Below, in pieces: positions 27,139 to 34,957 of a stretch of DNA of 39,826 bases. Each line of letters begins with the position of its first letter. The first letter of the stretch is position 1. Below the pieces are notes generated by a model. It made no database searches, was not told the DNA's origin, and saw only the letters and a list, made by a program, of their open reading frames with translations. The translations under genes and the position numbers were made by a program. The stretch is from Flavobacteriales bacterium (GTDB lineage: Bacteria; Bacteroidota; Bacteroidia; Flavobacteriales_F; PHOS-HE28): the NCBI GenBank assembly GCA_016787995.1, contig JAEUTB010000103.1:1-39826 (forward strand), written 5' to 3'.

Positions 27139-27344
27139 CGGTCTTTTTCCAAGTTCACTCCGGTGTCTTGGAACGAGCGTAGCCAGCGCCTCTCCCAGGT
27201 GGCTTCGAGTTGTAGCACCATGGGTTCATATCGGTCGGCATCCACACGAAAAGCTGCATCCTTCAGCCCTCATAAAGGCTTCCGATGAGGCGTTTGTGAC
27301 CTTTTCACCGCTCCACGTCCAAACGGCGAATACGCTCTCCCCAA
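27139..27344. other. Spacer between tRNA-Val and the sigma-factor gene
   Basis: This 206-base stretch holds no supported gene. A weak imperfect hairpin (GCC-TCAT paired with ATGAGGC) lies at about 27268-27293. I found no clear TAnnTTTG box for the sigma-factor gene, which could mean an alternative or self-recognised promoter. Confidence 0.4.
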
Positions 27345-27932
27345 GTGTTGTTCAGGAAGAAGGCCAAGCCGGTCAGCCAGCTTAGCGACGAGGACCTCGT
27401 GGCGGAGCTTCAGCGGGACATGGACGCGGACCGGTTCGGGATCCTGTACGACCGCTATTCGACCAAGGTATTCCAGAAATGCGTGAGCATGACGCGGAAC
27501 AAGGAACTAGCACAGGACCTCACGCACGACATCTTCCTGAAGGCGTTCGTGAACCTGACGAAGTTCGACCACCGCAGTCGTTTCGGGACCTGGTTGTACA
27601 GCATCACCTACAACTATTGCCTTGACCATCTGCGCAAGGATCAGAAGCAGCGGACCTCCGAGTTGGACGACGACGATCGTATCGATGACGGTGCAGATGA
27701 ACGCTACGAGGTCGAGTTGCTCTCCCTCCGGGCGGATCGCCTCGCCGAGGTCCTTGATGCCTTGGAACCCGCGGACCGAGGCATTCTGCTGATGAAGTAC
27801 CAGGATGAATTGTCCGTGAAGGACATGATGGATGTCCTGGACCTCACCGAAAGCGCCGTGAAGATGCGCTCCATGCGAGCGCGCGAGCGAGCGTTGGCCA
27901 AGTATCACGTCTTATTCCCGGAAGAGCCATGA
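27345..27932 (+). CDS. ECF-type RNA polymerase sigma-70 factor
   Basis: A 195-residue sigma factor with region 2 at about 25-95 (YDRYSTKVFQKC, LAQDLTHDIFLKAF, FGTWLYSITYNYCLDHLRK) and region 4 at about 135-185 (LEPADRGILLMKYQ, LTESAVKMRSMRARERA). An acidic linker (DDDDRIDDGAD) joins them. No ATG is available near the conserved start, so initiation is at GTG 27345 or the adjacent TTG 27348. The stop overlaps the next start (ATGA), so the 75-residue downstream protein is co-translated. No classical zinc-binding anti-sigma factor is present. Confidence 0.9.
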   Translation: MLFRKKAKPVSQLSDEDLVAELQRDMDADRFGILYDRYSTKVFQKCVSMTRNKELAQDLTHDIFLKAFVNLTKFDHRSRFGTWLYSITYNYCLDHLRKDQKQRTSELDDDDRIDDGADERYEVELLSLRADRLAEVLDALEPADRGILLMKYQDELSVKDMMDVLDLTESAVKMRSMRARERALAKYHVLFPEEP

Positions 27933-28156
27933 GCGAGAACCCGTTCAAGCTGATCCGGTCCACCGACCAGCCGCCCGAGCACTTGCGTGCCGAAGTGGTG
28001 GGAAGTGTGAAATTCGTGATGATGCTCATGCGCATGCTGCAACTTTTCGTGGCCGATCCAAGCGCGGCACTTTTCGAGCGGATCCGTATCGTGGGTGGTT
28101 CCGGTGAAGGACGGAAGTCGAACACCCCGGAGCCGCCAAAGGACCCAACCACCTGA
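27929..28156 (+). CDS. Small protein of unknown function coupled to the sigma factor
   Basis: A 75-residue product starting MSENPFKLIRSTDQPPEHLRAE, with a hydrophobic amphipathic middle (VGSVKFVMMLMRMLQLFVA) and a charged, proline-rich C-terminus. The start overlaps the sigma-factor stop by 4 bases, and 12 bases separate it from the first MscS gene, so it is probably real. I do not recognise a domain. Position directly after an ECF sigma gene would suit a small regulator of that factor, but this is only inference. Confidence 0.65.
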   Translation: MSENPFKLIRSTDQPPEHLRAEVVGSVKFVMMLMRMLQLFVADPSAALFERIRIVGGSGEGRKSNTPEPPKDPTT

Positions 28157-28168
28157 CCTCTCCAACTC

Positions 28169-29062
28169 ATGGATATGACGTTCTTCCAAGACCGATTGCC
28201 CCAGGCGTTCAACACTTATGGCGCCGCCTTCATCGATAGGCTACCTGCGGTTCTTACTGGCTTGTTGGTGCTCTTGATCGGTCTGCTGCTGGCGCGAGGA
28301 CTACGCTGGGCCGCCCTGCGCATCGGCGAGCGCACGTTGGATCCGTTGGCTCAGCGCTCCGGAGTGGATCGCGCCATTGCCCGTTTCGGTGGATTCACCC
28401 CAGCGCGTCTCGTAGCTACCATGGTATGGTGGCTGATGGTGCTCATCGCCGTGCTGTCGGCCGCTGATATCATGGGTCTCCATCTGGTGAGCCTGGCGGT
28501 GCAGCGCGCATTCGCCTTCCTGCCTACGCTGCTTACCGCACTGGCCATCTTCGTCCTTGGTATCTGGGGTGCTGATAAAGTGAGCCGGTTGGTGAGCCAG
28601 TTGAGCAACGTGGTCGAACTGTCCGCGGGTCGCATCGTAGGCCGCATTCTGGCGGTGATCACCATCGTTTTCGCCTCGATCACCGCACTGAACGTGGCCG
28701 GTGTGGACACGACCCTCATCACCACGAACATCCAGATCATCCTGGGTGGGCTATTGCTCGCTTTCGGTGTGGCGTACGGTTTCGCTGCGCGCGATGTGCT
28801 CAGCAACATCCTGGGCAGCTACTACGGCAACGAGCGCTTCAAGCCTGGCATGCATGTCCGTATCGGCGAAGATGAAGGGGTCATCGAACGCATCGATAGT
28901 GTGAGCATGACGCTGCGGAAGCACGACCGGATGGTGATGATCCCCAGCAAGAGGCTCGTCACCGAGCGCATCGAAGTGATCGATGCTCCACGCAAACCGG
29001 ACACACGTACCGATCAGCGTGGCGACCAGACCACTACCACCCACAAGGCTCCTTTCGCCTGA
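28169..29062 (+). CDS. MscS-family mechanosensitive channel (divergent)
   Basis: A 297-residue membrane protein with about five hydrophobic segments (near 28-46, 82-105, 113-133, 155-178 and 185-203), then the MscS pore-side motif (GVAYGFAARDVLSNILGSYY at about 200-219) and a short beta domain (FKPGMHVRIGEDEGVIERI). The usual C-terminal alpha-beta cage is truncated; a polar tail rich in Thr, Asp and Arg ends the chain. Members release osmolytes or modulate ion flux under membrane tension. It is followed 24 bases later by a second, canonical MscS gene. Confidence 0.85.
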   Translation: MDMTFFQDRLPQAFNTYGAAFIDRLPAVLTGLLVLLIGLLLARGLRWAALRIGERTLDPLAQRSGVDRAIARFGGFTPARLVATMVWWLMVLIAVLSAADIMGLHLVSLAVQRAFAFLPTLLTALAIFVLGIWGADKVSRLVSQLSNVVELSAGRIVGRILAVITIVFASITALNVAGVDTTLITTNIQIILGGLLLAFGVAYGFAARDVLSNILGSYYGNERFKPGMHVRIGEDEGVIERIDSVSMTLRKHDRMVMIPSKRLVTERIEVIDAPRKPDTRTDQRGDQTTTTHKAPFA

Positions 29063-29086
29063 ACGGACCACTAACCACCACAGACC

Positions 29087-29929
29087 ATGGAAGCTGAGAT
29101 CATCGCTGAACCCGTGAATCAATTGAGCACTTGGACCACCAAGGGCATGGAACTCGTTGTGGAGTATGCGCCGAAAGTGCTCATGGCGCTCATCGTCCTG
29201 TGGATCGGCTCGCTGCTGATCCGAATGCTCGCCAGCGTGCTGAACAAGGTGCTGGACCGTCGCGGTGTGGAACCCACCCTGAAGCGTTTCCTGCACAGCC
29301 TGGTCACCATCTCCTTGCGGGTGCTGTTGTTCCTCACGGTGATCCAGATGATGGGTGTGGCCACGACCAGCTTCGTTGCTATCGTAGGTGCGGCAGGCCT
29401 GGCCGTGGGTCTGGCCCTACAAGGTACCCTTGCCAACTTCGCTGGCGGTACATTGATCCTGTTGTTCAAACCCTACAAGGTGGGCGACCTGATCGAGGCC
29501 CAAGGCGTATTGGGCACCGTGAAGGAGATCCAGATCTTCACCACCGTGCTGCTTACCCCGGAGAACAAAACGGCCATCATCCCCAACGGGGCCATGGCCA
29601 ACGGCAACATCATCAACTACAGCGCGGATGGCAAGATGCGTGTAGACCTGACCATGGGCGTGGCCTATGGTGAACCGTTGGACAAGGTGAGGCAGGTCTT
29701 GGAAGGGGTGATGAACGCGAACGCATTGGTGTTGCAAGAGCCAGCCCCCAGCGTGACCGTGAACAAGTTGAACCTGGAGGGCATCGAACTTGCCGTGCGA
29801 CCGTGGTGCGACCCGAAGGATTACTGGACCGTGTACTTCGGCATCCTTGAACAAGGGATCACAGCATTGCAAGCTGCTGGCATCAACGGACCGAAGCCGA
29901 GTATGAACATCACCACGAAACAAGCCTGA
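29087..29929 (+). CDS. Small-conductance mechanosensitive channel MscS
   Basis: A 280-residue protein with three hydrophobic segments. The pore helix reads GAAGLAVGLALQGTLANFAGG (Ala/Gly-packed TM3). The beta domain follows (PYKVGDLIEAQGVLGTVKEI, then IIPNGAMANGNIINYS), and then the alpha-beta cage (DLTMGVAYGEPLDKVRQVL). Size and motifs match classical MscS, an osmotic safety valve in the inner membrane. Placement with an ECF sigma factor suggests an envelope or osmotic-stress unit. Confidence 0.93.
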   Translation: MEAEIIAEPVNQLSTWTTKGMELVVEYAPKVLMALIVLWIGSLLIRMLASVLNKVLDRRGVEPTLKRFLHSLVTISLRVLLFLTVIQMMGVATTSFVAIVGAAGLAVGLALQGTLANFAGGTLILLFKPYKVGDLIEAQGVLGTVKEIQIFTTVLLTPENKTAIIPNGAMANGNIINYSADGKMRVDLTMGVAYGEPLDKVRQVLEGVMNANALVLQEPAPSVTVNKLNLEGIELAVRPWCDPKDYWTVYFGILEQGITALQAAGINGPKPSMNITTKQA

Positions 29930-29979
29930 ACTTCTTTCCTTCGCACTTCAGAAGGACCCTACAACCACCCACCTAGACC

Positions 29980-30933
29980 ATGAACCGATCGTTATCCCTT
30001 TTGCTCTCCCTCTTCGTTGTGCTGCCGACCATCGCGCAGAACGACGTGGATAAAGGTGCACGCGACGCCGCTGCAGCGAACATGCAGACCGGTGTGCCCC
30101 CCGATACCATCCCCGATGGATGGAAGAAGAGCGGCATCATCAACATCAACATGACCCAGGTGAACCTGACCAACTGGGCGGCCGGTGGTTTCAGCTCGGT
30201 GAGCGGTATCGCCATGTTCAACGGCACGGCCAATTGGAAGAAGGGGCGCAAAGCCTGGGACAACAGCTTGATCCTCGCCTTCGGTGGGCAGCACGTGCAC
30301 AACAACACGGAGCCGCAGAAGACCGATGACCGTATCGAACTGAACAGCAAGTACGGCTACGAATTGAAGAAAAGCCTCTACCTCGCAGGCGTCTTCCAGT
30401 TCCGCACCCAGTTCACCGAGGGCTTCAACGCAGAAGGCAACCGCATCTCCAACTTCATGGCACCGGGCTACGCGCTTCTCGGTGTGGGTCTGGACTACCG
30501 ACCTAGTGAGAACTTCACCGTGTTCTTCTCGCCCGCCACGGCCCGTATGGTAGTGGTGAACGATGATCTATTGTTCGAGGGCCTTGGGCCGGACGACCGT
30601 GTGTACGGCGTGAAGAACGGAAGCACTTCCGAACTCGAACTGGGTGGTTACCTCCGTCTGCAATACAAAAAAGACCTGGCCAAGAACATCACCTTCCTCA
30701 CCCGCGGTGATCTCTTCAGCAATTACCTGCGCAACCCCCAGAACATCGATGTGACGTGGGAAACGTTGTGGACCTTCAAAGTGAACGAATGGTTCGCAGC
30801 CACTTTGAACACGGTGCTGATCTATGACCACGACACCCAACTTCCACGGGTGGATGATGCCGGCATAGCCTACACCGGCCCTGCTACCCAATTCAAGCAG
30901 ACCCTTGGCATCGGACTCAGCTTCAAGCTCTGA
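29980..30933 (+). CDS. DUF3078 outer-membrane-type protein
   Basis: A 317-residue protein with a signal peptide (cleavage near TIAQ, about residue 20), the GWKKSGIININMTQVNLTNWAAGG opening typical of DUF3078, and alternating strands to a C-terminal LGIGLSFKL, as in an outer-membrane beta barrel. Function is unknown in the family. It is 50 bases after mscS on the same strand and is followed by a strong hairpin, so it probably closes the sigma-factor unit. Confidence 0.85.
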   Translation: MNRSLSLLLSLFVVLPTIAQNDVDKGARDAAAANMQTGVPPDTIPDGWKKSGIININMTQVNLTNWAAGGFSSVSGIAMFNGTANWKKGRKAWDNSLILAFGGQHVHNNTEPQKTDDRIELNSKYGYELKKSLYLAGVFQFRTQFTEGFNAEGNRISNFMAPGYALLGVGLDYRPSENFTVFFSPATARMVVVNDDLLFEGLGPDDRVYGVKNGSTSELELGGYLRLQYKKDLAKNITFLTRGDLFSNYLRNPQNIDVTWETLWTFKVNEWFAATLNTVLIYDHDTQLPRVDDAGIAYTGPATQFKQTLGIGLSFKL

Positions 30934-30953
30934 TCCCGACCACCGTCACGATG

Positions 30954-30980
30954 AGAAGGCTGCCATGTGCGGCCTTCTTT
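30954..30980 (+). terminator. Hairpin terminator after DUF3078
   Basis: AGAAGGCTGC pairs with GCGGCCTTCT around the loop CATGT, with one T-G wobble, followed by TT. It sits between the convergent DUF3078 and glycosyltransferase genes and can serve both. Confidence 0.65.
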
Positions 30981-32953
30981 CATTGTATGGGTAGATGTCC
31001 CAAGTCCTTCACTGGTGCTAGAAAGGCGTTCCGCACCGGGTTCTGGTCTCTTCGGTAAAGCCCTATCGCGTGGATGCGTGCGGCACCTTTCGTCCTGTTC
31101 TGCACGTACATTTTCAGTTCCAGCGGAGCCTCTCCAGCATCCACCCACGAAGGCGATAGCGCTACCACTGCGGTACCTGCACTTGCTGGGGCAGCACTGG
31201 CGCTGTAAAGTAGCAATGCGTTCCGGGCGTCGCGCAATTCTGTGACGAGAGCCAGGTCGGTGCCGGCGGGAAGGTGAGAGACATCCATTTCCACTTCGTA
31301 CAGATCCTCCCGCGTTTCGGGTTCCGTAGGAAGAGTGTACTTCGCTTCGATACCGAACTCATGCCTCACCATGTCCCAGCAGGATCTCCGGGCAAGCGTA
31401 TCGTGCCACATGCCAAGTGTCTGGTCCACTTGCACGTGCCCCGCCCGTCTACCTGGGCTGATCACCTGCAGCAACCGTCGATCCGTGATCCAGTGCTCGG
31501 GCTGCTGCCGCGCGAAGACATGCACTTGACCTTCCACGTGATCCTCCAGATGCACCAGATAGGGGAAGTGTGCACGCACCTGAGCCACGCGTTCTTCCAA
31601 GCATCCATTGCTGGTGCCCAGGACCACATGCGTCCACTGTGGATCTTGCAGCTGCTCCTGCAAATCTTGGGCTTCCCGCTCGCGGGGCCAAACAATCCCC
31701 TTTTCAGGATCCATCCCTTGCCGACGCAGGTGGAACTCGACCTGTGGTCGTGGAGCATCGAAGATGATCAAGCTCCGCTCCGGACCGCTTCGCACGATGT
31801 GGTTCATCATCACGCGCACCATGGCCGCATAAGGCGTATCGGAGAAGATCCGTTGATGCTGGCGTTCCACGACCAACGTGGTGGTGGAAGTGATGGCGAT
31901 CAAGCCTGCGGCCACCAGCACCAGCCATTTCGGTGCGTTCCTGAACCCCATGAACACCCAGTGGACCAGAAAGGGAAAGCTGAACAAGACCAGGCTGTAT
32001 TGCAACACCGGCGACCGCCACACACTGTAGCCGTAACCGATCAGCAGCGGCGCAAGCCCCCAAAGCGGAAGCAGCCATTGTGCCGGATATCGTGTTCTGG
32101 ACCCCTTCAGCATAAGGGCTAGTCCGATCAGGAACACCCCACCAACGACGACCATCAACGGTTCGGAGAAGTGCAGTATCCATTGCAGGTATCGTGGGAG
32201 CCACTGCGCATCGGGCGGTGGCAGCCAGTTCCCCAGGCCACCAAGGCCGAGTTGTTTGGCGAAGATGCCGAGGTTCGGTGCATACGCTACGGCGCTCAAC
32301 ACACACATCACCAGGAACGACTTCCGCTGCTCGCGCACCAGGAGGGGCCACGTCGATAGCACCATGATGCCCGCCAGTAACAGGGAGAAATGGTGGGTGT
32401 AGGCGCTGAGGACCGCTGCCAGACCGACACCGAACAGATCCGCGCGACGGTTGAACGCGAGGTATCGCGTGATGCGATCCGCCAGTACCGCGATGGTTAA
32501 GAAGCCGATCGCATAGGGCCTTGCGATCTGCGCGTACAGCACCGTGTACTGCAAGGTGGCGAGCAGGGCGGTGCTCACCAACGCCGTGCCTGCCGAGGTC
32601 CAGGCGAGCGCGAAGCGGTAGAGGTGGAACAGTGCGATGAGCGCCAGCAGAATGAAAGGGAATTTGACCGCGGCTTCGGACGTTCCGAAAAGTCGCGTCC
32701 ACGTCCACTCGAACACCTGCACGCCGGGAGGATGGGTGTCGAGTTCGATCACCCCGCGTTGGATGGTCTCGCCCAGCGTGGGGTAGATGCGCATCAGCGC
32801 GCTCAACTCATCGTGCGTGAAGGGCAGTCCGGGAAGGTTCCAGAAACGAAGTACCGCCGCTACGGCGAAGAGCCCGACGAAGGACCACTTCACCCACGGT
32901 TCGCCGGGCAACCAGCCTTCACCATAACGAGCGATATGGCGGCGCCACTCCAT
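30980..32953 (-). CDS. GT-C (family 39-like) membrane glycosyltransferase
   Basis: A 657-residue protein from the ATG at 32953 (a GTG at 32956 is one codon earlier). The first hydrophobic helix is followed by LPFTHDEL, whose Asp-Glu pair (about 48-49) is the catalytic-type DE of GT-C enzymes such as ArnT and PMT, and by DTHPPG (about 72-77). About ten or eleven hydrophobic helices follow up to residue 360. A soluble C-terminal domain of about 290 residues follows. It probably transfers a lipid-linked sugar to a periplasmic or surface acceptor; donor and acceptor are unknown. It is the last gene after smpB. Confidence 0.82.
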   Translation of the reverse strand: MEWRRHIARYGEGWLPGEPWVKWSFVGLFAVAAVLRFWNLPGLPFTHDELSALMRIYPTLGETIQRGVIELDTHPPGVQVFEWTWTRLFGTSEAAVKFPFILLALIALFHLYRFALAWTSAGTALVSTALLATLQYTVLYAQIARPYAIGFLTIAVLADRITRYLAFNRRADLFGVGLAAVLSAYTHHFSLLLAGIMVLSTWPLLVREQRKSFLVMCVLSAVAYAPNLGIFAKQLGLGGLGNWLPPPDAQWLPRYLQWILHFSEPLMVVVGGVFLIGLALMLKGSRTRYPAQWLLPLWGLAPLLIGYGYSVWRSPVLQYSLVLFSFPFLVHWVFMGFRNAPKWLVLVAAGLIAITSTTTLVVERQHQRIFSDTPYAAMVRVMMNHIVRSGPERSLIIFDAPRPQVEFHLRRQGMDPEKGIVWPREREAQDLQEQLQDPQWTHVVLGTSNGCLEERVAQVRAHFPYLVHLEDHVEGQVHVFARQQPEHWITDRRLLQVISPGRRAGHVQVDQTLGMWHDTLARRSCWDMVRHEFGIEAKYTLPTEPETREDLYEVEMDVSHLPAGTDLALVTELRDARNALLLYSASAAPASAGTAVVALSPSWVDAGEAPLELKMYVQNRTKGAARIHAIGLYRRDQNPVRNAFLAPVKDLGHLPIQ

Positions 32954-32957
32954 CACA

Positions 32958-33401
32958 TCAGCCCATGCGGTCCAGATCGCGCTGTACGTCCTTGGCCTTC
33001 AAGCTGTCGCGCTTGTCGAAGGTCTTCTTCCCCTTGGCCAATGCGATCTCCATTTTGGCGAAGCCGTTGGATGCGATGAACAGGCGCACCGGCACGATGG
33101 TCATACCCGTATCGCGCAGTTTGCGCCGCAGTTTGTCCAGCTCTTTCCGGTGCAGCAGCAGCTTACGATCCCGCTTAGGTTCGTGCACGTAATGCGGATT
33201 GGAGCCCCAAGGGTTGATCTGCATGCCTCTTACCATCAGGTCTTCGCCTACGAACTGGCAGAAGGCTTCTCCGATGGTGGCGCCGTTGTTCCGGATGCTC
33301 TTGATCTCCGAACCCATGAGCACCATGCCACACTCGAAGGTATCGAGCAGGTGGTATTCGAATCCCGCCTTGCGGTTCTTGACCTCGATGGTGCTGGACA
33401 T
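32958..33401 (-). CDS. smpB: SsrA-binding protein SmpB
   Basis: SmpB binds tmRNA and is needed for trans-translation at stalled ribosomes. The 147-residue product shows the core GSEIKSIR, the SNPHYVHEPKRDRKLLLHRKEL motif and the basic C-terminal tail KGKKTFDKRDSLKAKDVQRD. Length is typical. The stop is followed after 4 bases by the glycosyltransferase start. The tmRNA gene itself is not in the window. Confidence 0.96.
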   Translation of the reverse strand: MSSTIEVKNRKAGFEYHLLDTFECGMVLMGSEIKSIRNNGATIGEAFCQFVGEDLMVRGMQINPWGSNPHYVHEPKRDRKLLLHRKELDKLRRKLRDTGMTIVPVRLFIASNGFAKMEIALAKGKKTFDKRDSLKAKDVQRDLDRMG

Positions 33402-33408
33402 GGGAGCG

Positions 33409-33416
33409 CGAAGCTA
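33409..33416 (-). promoter_or_regulatory. Possible internal -7 box for smpB
   Basis: On the minus strand TAGCTTCG differs from TAnnTTTG at one base and ends 7 bases before the smpB ATG. It lies just before the zip stop, so smpB may have its own promoter within the operon. Confidence 0.35.
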
Positions 33417-33418
33417 AC

Positions 33419-34249
33419 TCACCCCAACGCGACGTCCAGGATCATCATCACGATGAAGCCGCCGATGAAGCCGAGCGTGGCAATGTCGGTGTACTTGTCC
33501 TGTTGTGTTTCGGGGATCACTTCCTCCACTACCACATAGATCATGGCGCCCGCCGCGAAGGCCAGCGCATAGGGTAGGAAACCCTGCATATGGATCACGG
33601 CCACCGCGCCGAGCACGCCGGCCACCGGCTCCACGATGGCGCTGAGCTGGCCATACCAGAAGCTCCTGAGTTTGCTGAGACCCTGGCGTCGCAAGGGCAT
33701 GCTCACCGCGAAACCTTCGGGGAAGTTCTGCAGCCCGATGCCGATGGCCAGCGCCAACGCCCCACCAATGCTGGCTTCGGGCATGCCCGCGGCCACGCCA
33801 CCGAAGAGCACACCCACGGCAAGCCCTTCCGGGATATTGTGCAGGGTGATGGCCAGGACGAGCAAGGTGGTCTTGTGCCACTTGGTGCTGGGGCCTTCGG
33901 ACTGCGCGGGGTCGAAGTTGATGTGCAGGTGTGGCAGCAGTTTGTCCAAGGCGAACAGGAAGAGCGCGCCAGCCGCGAAACCGATGGCCGGGGCCAACCA
34001 GGGGATGTTGCCCATGCGCTCGCTCATCTCGATGCTCGGGGTGAGCAGGCTCCAGAAGCTGGCCGCTACCATCACACCTCCTGTGAATCCCAGCATGCCA
34101 TCGAGCCATTTGCGCGACGCGTTGCCAAAGAAGAAGACCAAGCTGGCCCCCGCTGCGGTGACCAACCACGTGAAGGTGGTGGCCAAGAAGGCTGCGAGTA
34201 CCGGGTCGATGCTGCTGAAGAAACGCTCAATGGCGGCGAAGGGCTCCAT
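33419..34249 (-). CDS. ZIP-family divalent metal transporter
   Basis: A 276-residue membrane protein with about eight hydrophobic helices. The two metal-site helices are clear: LHNIPEGLAVG (H137, N138, P140, E141) and LQNFPEGFAVS (N175, P177, E178). A histidine-bearing loop (PHLHINF, 106-112) precedes the first. This fits ZIP transporters of the GufA/ZIP11 type, importing Zn, Mn or Fe. It begins 4 bases after the DtxR-type repressor gene, so expression is probably linked to it. Confidence 0.9.
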   Translation of the reverse strand: MEPFAAIERFFSSIDPVLAAFLATTFTWLVTAAGASLVFFFGNASRKWLDGMLGFTGGVMVAASFWSLLTPSIEMSERMGNIPWLAPAIGFAAGALFLFALDKLLPHLHINFDPAQSEGPSTKWHKTTLLVLAITLHNIPEGLAVGVLFGGVAAGMPEASIGGALALAIGIGLQNFPEGFAVSMPLRRQGLSKLRSFWYGQLSAIVEPVAGVLGAVAVIHMQGFLPYALAFAAGAMIYVVVEEVIPETQQDKYTDIATLGFIGGFIVMMILDVALG

Positions 34250-34253
34250 GGGT

Positions 34254-34910
34254 TCAGACGGGTTCTACTTGCAGGTGGTGGCTCACGTCCTTGCTCAAAC
34301 TGAAGGCCGCGCCGTTCTTCGGCTTGACGTCCATGCTGCCATCGAAAGGATGGACCTCAAGCACAACGAGCTGGGTGCCGATGCGCAGGCCTTTGGCATC
34401 GAGCAGTCGGAGCAGTCCGTCAGTGGTCTCGCTCACGGCGGCTATGCGTACGCAATCTTGGGCTTGGCATACGCTCAAACGTTGGGTCTTGCGCTCGCGG
34501 ATGCGGCCCTTGCGGTCGGGAATGGGATCGCCGTGGGGGTCGAAACCCGGCTTACCGAGGTAGTCGTCCAGACGGTCGGTGAGTTTGTCGTCCGCGACGT
34601 GTTCCAGTTGCTCGGCCACATCGTGAACTTCGTCCCAGCCGAAGCCGAGGCGCTGCACGAGGAAGGTCTCCCACAACCGGTGTCGTCGTACCAGTTGCAA
34701 GGCATGCCCGCGTCCTTTGGCGGTCAGCTTCACACCGTAGTACGGCTCATGCTTCAGTAGCCCCTTATCCGCGAGCTTCTTCAACATGTCGGTGACGCTG
34801 CTCGCCTTGGTGCGCAAGCGCTGCGCGATGTCCTTGGTCAAGGCGCTTTCGCCCTCGAGCAACAAGGCGTACACTGCTTTGAGGTGGTCCTCTTCGCTGC
34901 GGGTGAGCAT
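34254..34910 (-). CDS. DtxR/MntR-family metal-dependent repressor
   Basis: A 218-residue regulator from the ATG at 34910 (the frame opens earlier only with a TTG at 34925, inside a promoter box). It has an N-terminal winged helix (LTKDIAQRLRTKASSVTDMLKKL, about 24-46), a dimerisation and metal-binding domain (RRHRLWETFLVQ, EVHDVAEQLEHV) and a C-terminal FeoA/SH3-like domain (from about 150). The family represses metal-uptake genes when bound to Fe or Mn. The gene pairs with a ZIP transporter and diverges from a TonB receptor, both plausible targets. Confidence 0.9.
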   Translation of the reverse strand: MLTRSEEDHLKAVYALLLEGESALTKDIAQRLRTKASSVTDMLKKLADKGLLKHEPYYGVKLTAKGRGHALQLVRRHRLWETFLVQRLGFGWDEVHDVAEQLEHVADDKLTDRLDDYLGKPGFDPHGDPIPDRKGRIRERKTQRLSVCQAQDCVRIAAVSETTDGLLRLLDAKGLRIGTQLVVLEVHPFDGSMDVKPKNGAAFSLSKDVSHHLQVEPV

Positions 34911-34922
34911 GGGATGATGAGA

Positions 34923-34930
34923 CAAATATA
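34923..34930 (-). promoter_or_regulatory. Candidate -7 box for the DtxR-family gene
   Basis: On the minus strand TATATTTG matches TAnnTTTG exactly and ends 12 bases before the ATG at 34910. Confidence 0.55.
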
Positions 34931-34940
34931 GTTGAATAAA

Positions 34941-34954
34941 TTAGACTAGACTAA
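34941..34954. promoter_or_regulatory. Candidate DtxR/MntR operator
   Basis: TTAGACTAGACTAA is an imperfect palindrome (TTAG...CTAA around a CTAG centre, with one mismatched pair) in the AT-rich spacer between the repressor and the TonB receptor. DtxR-family operators commonly have TTAG/CTAA ends. Its position would let one site control both divergent genes. Confidence 0.5.
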
Positions 34955-34957
34955 AAT

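Noticed and set aside
26979-27182. 67-codon frame overlapping the tRNA
   Set aside because: It reads straight through tRNA-Val and has no family resemblance.
30980-32956. Polysaccharide or O-antigen cluster around the GT-C enzyme
   Set aside because: No other glycan genes lie nearby; it follows smpB alone.
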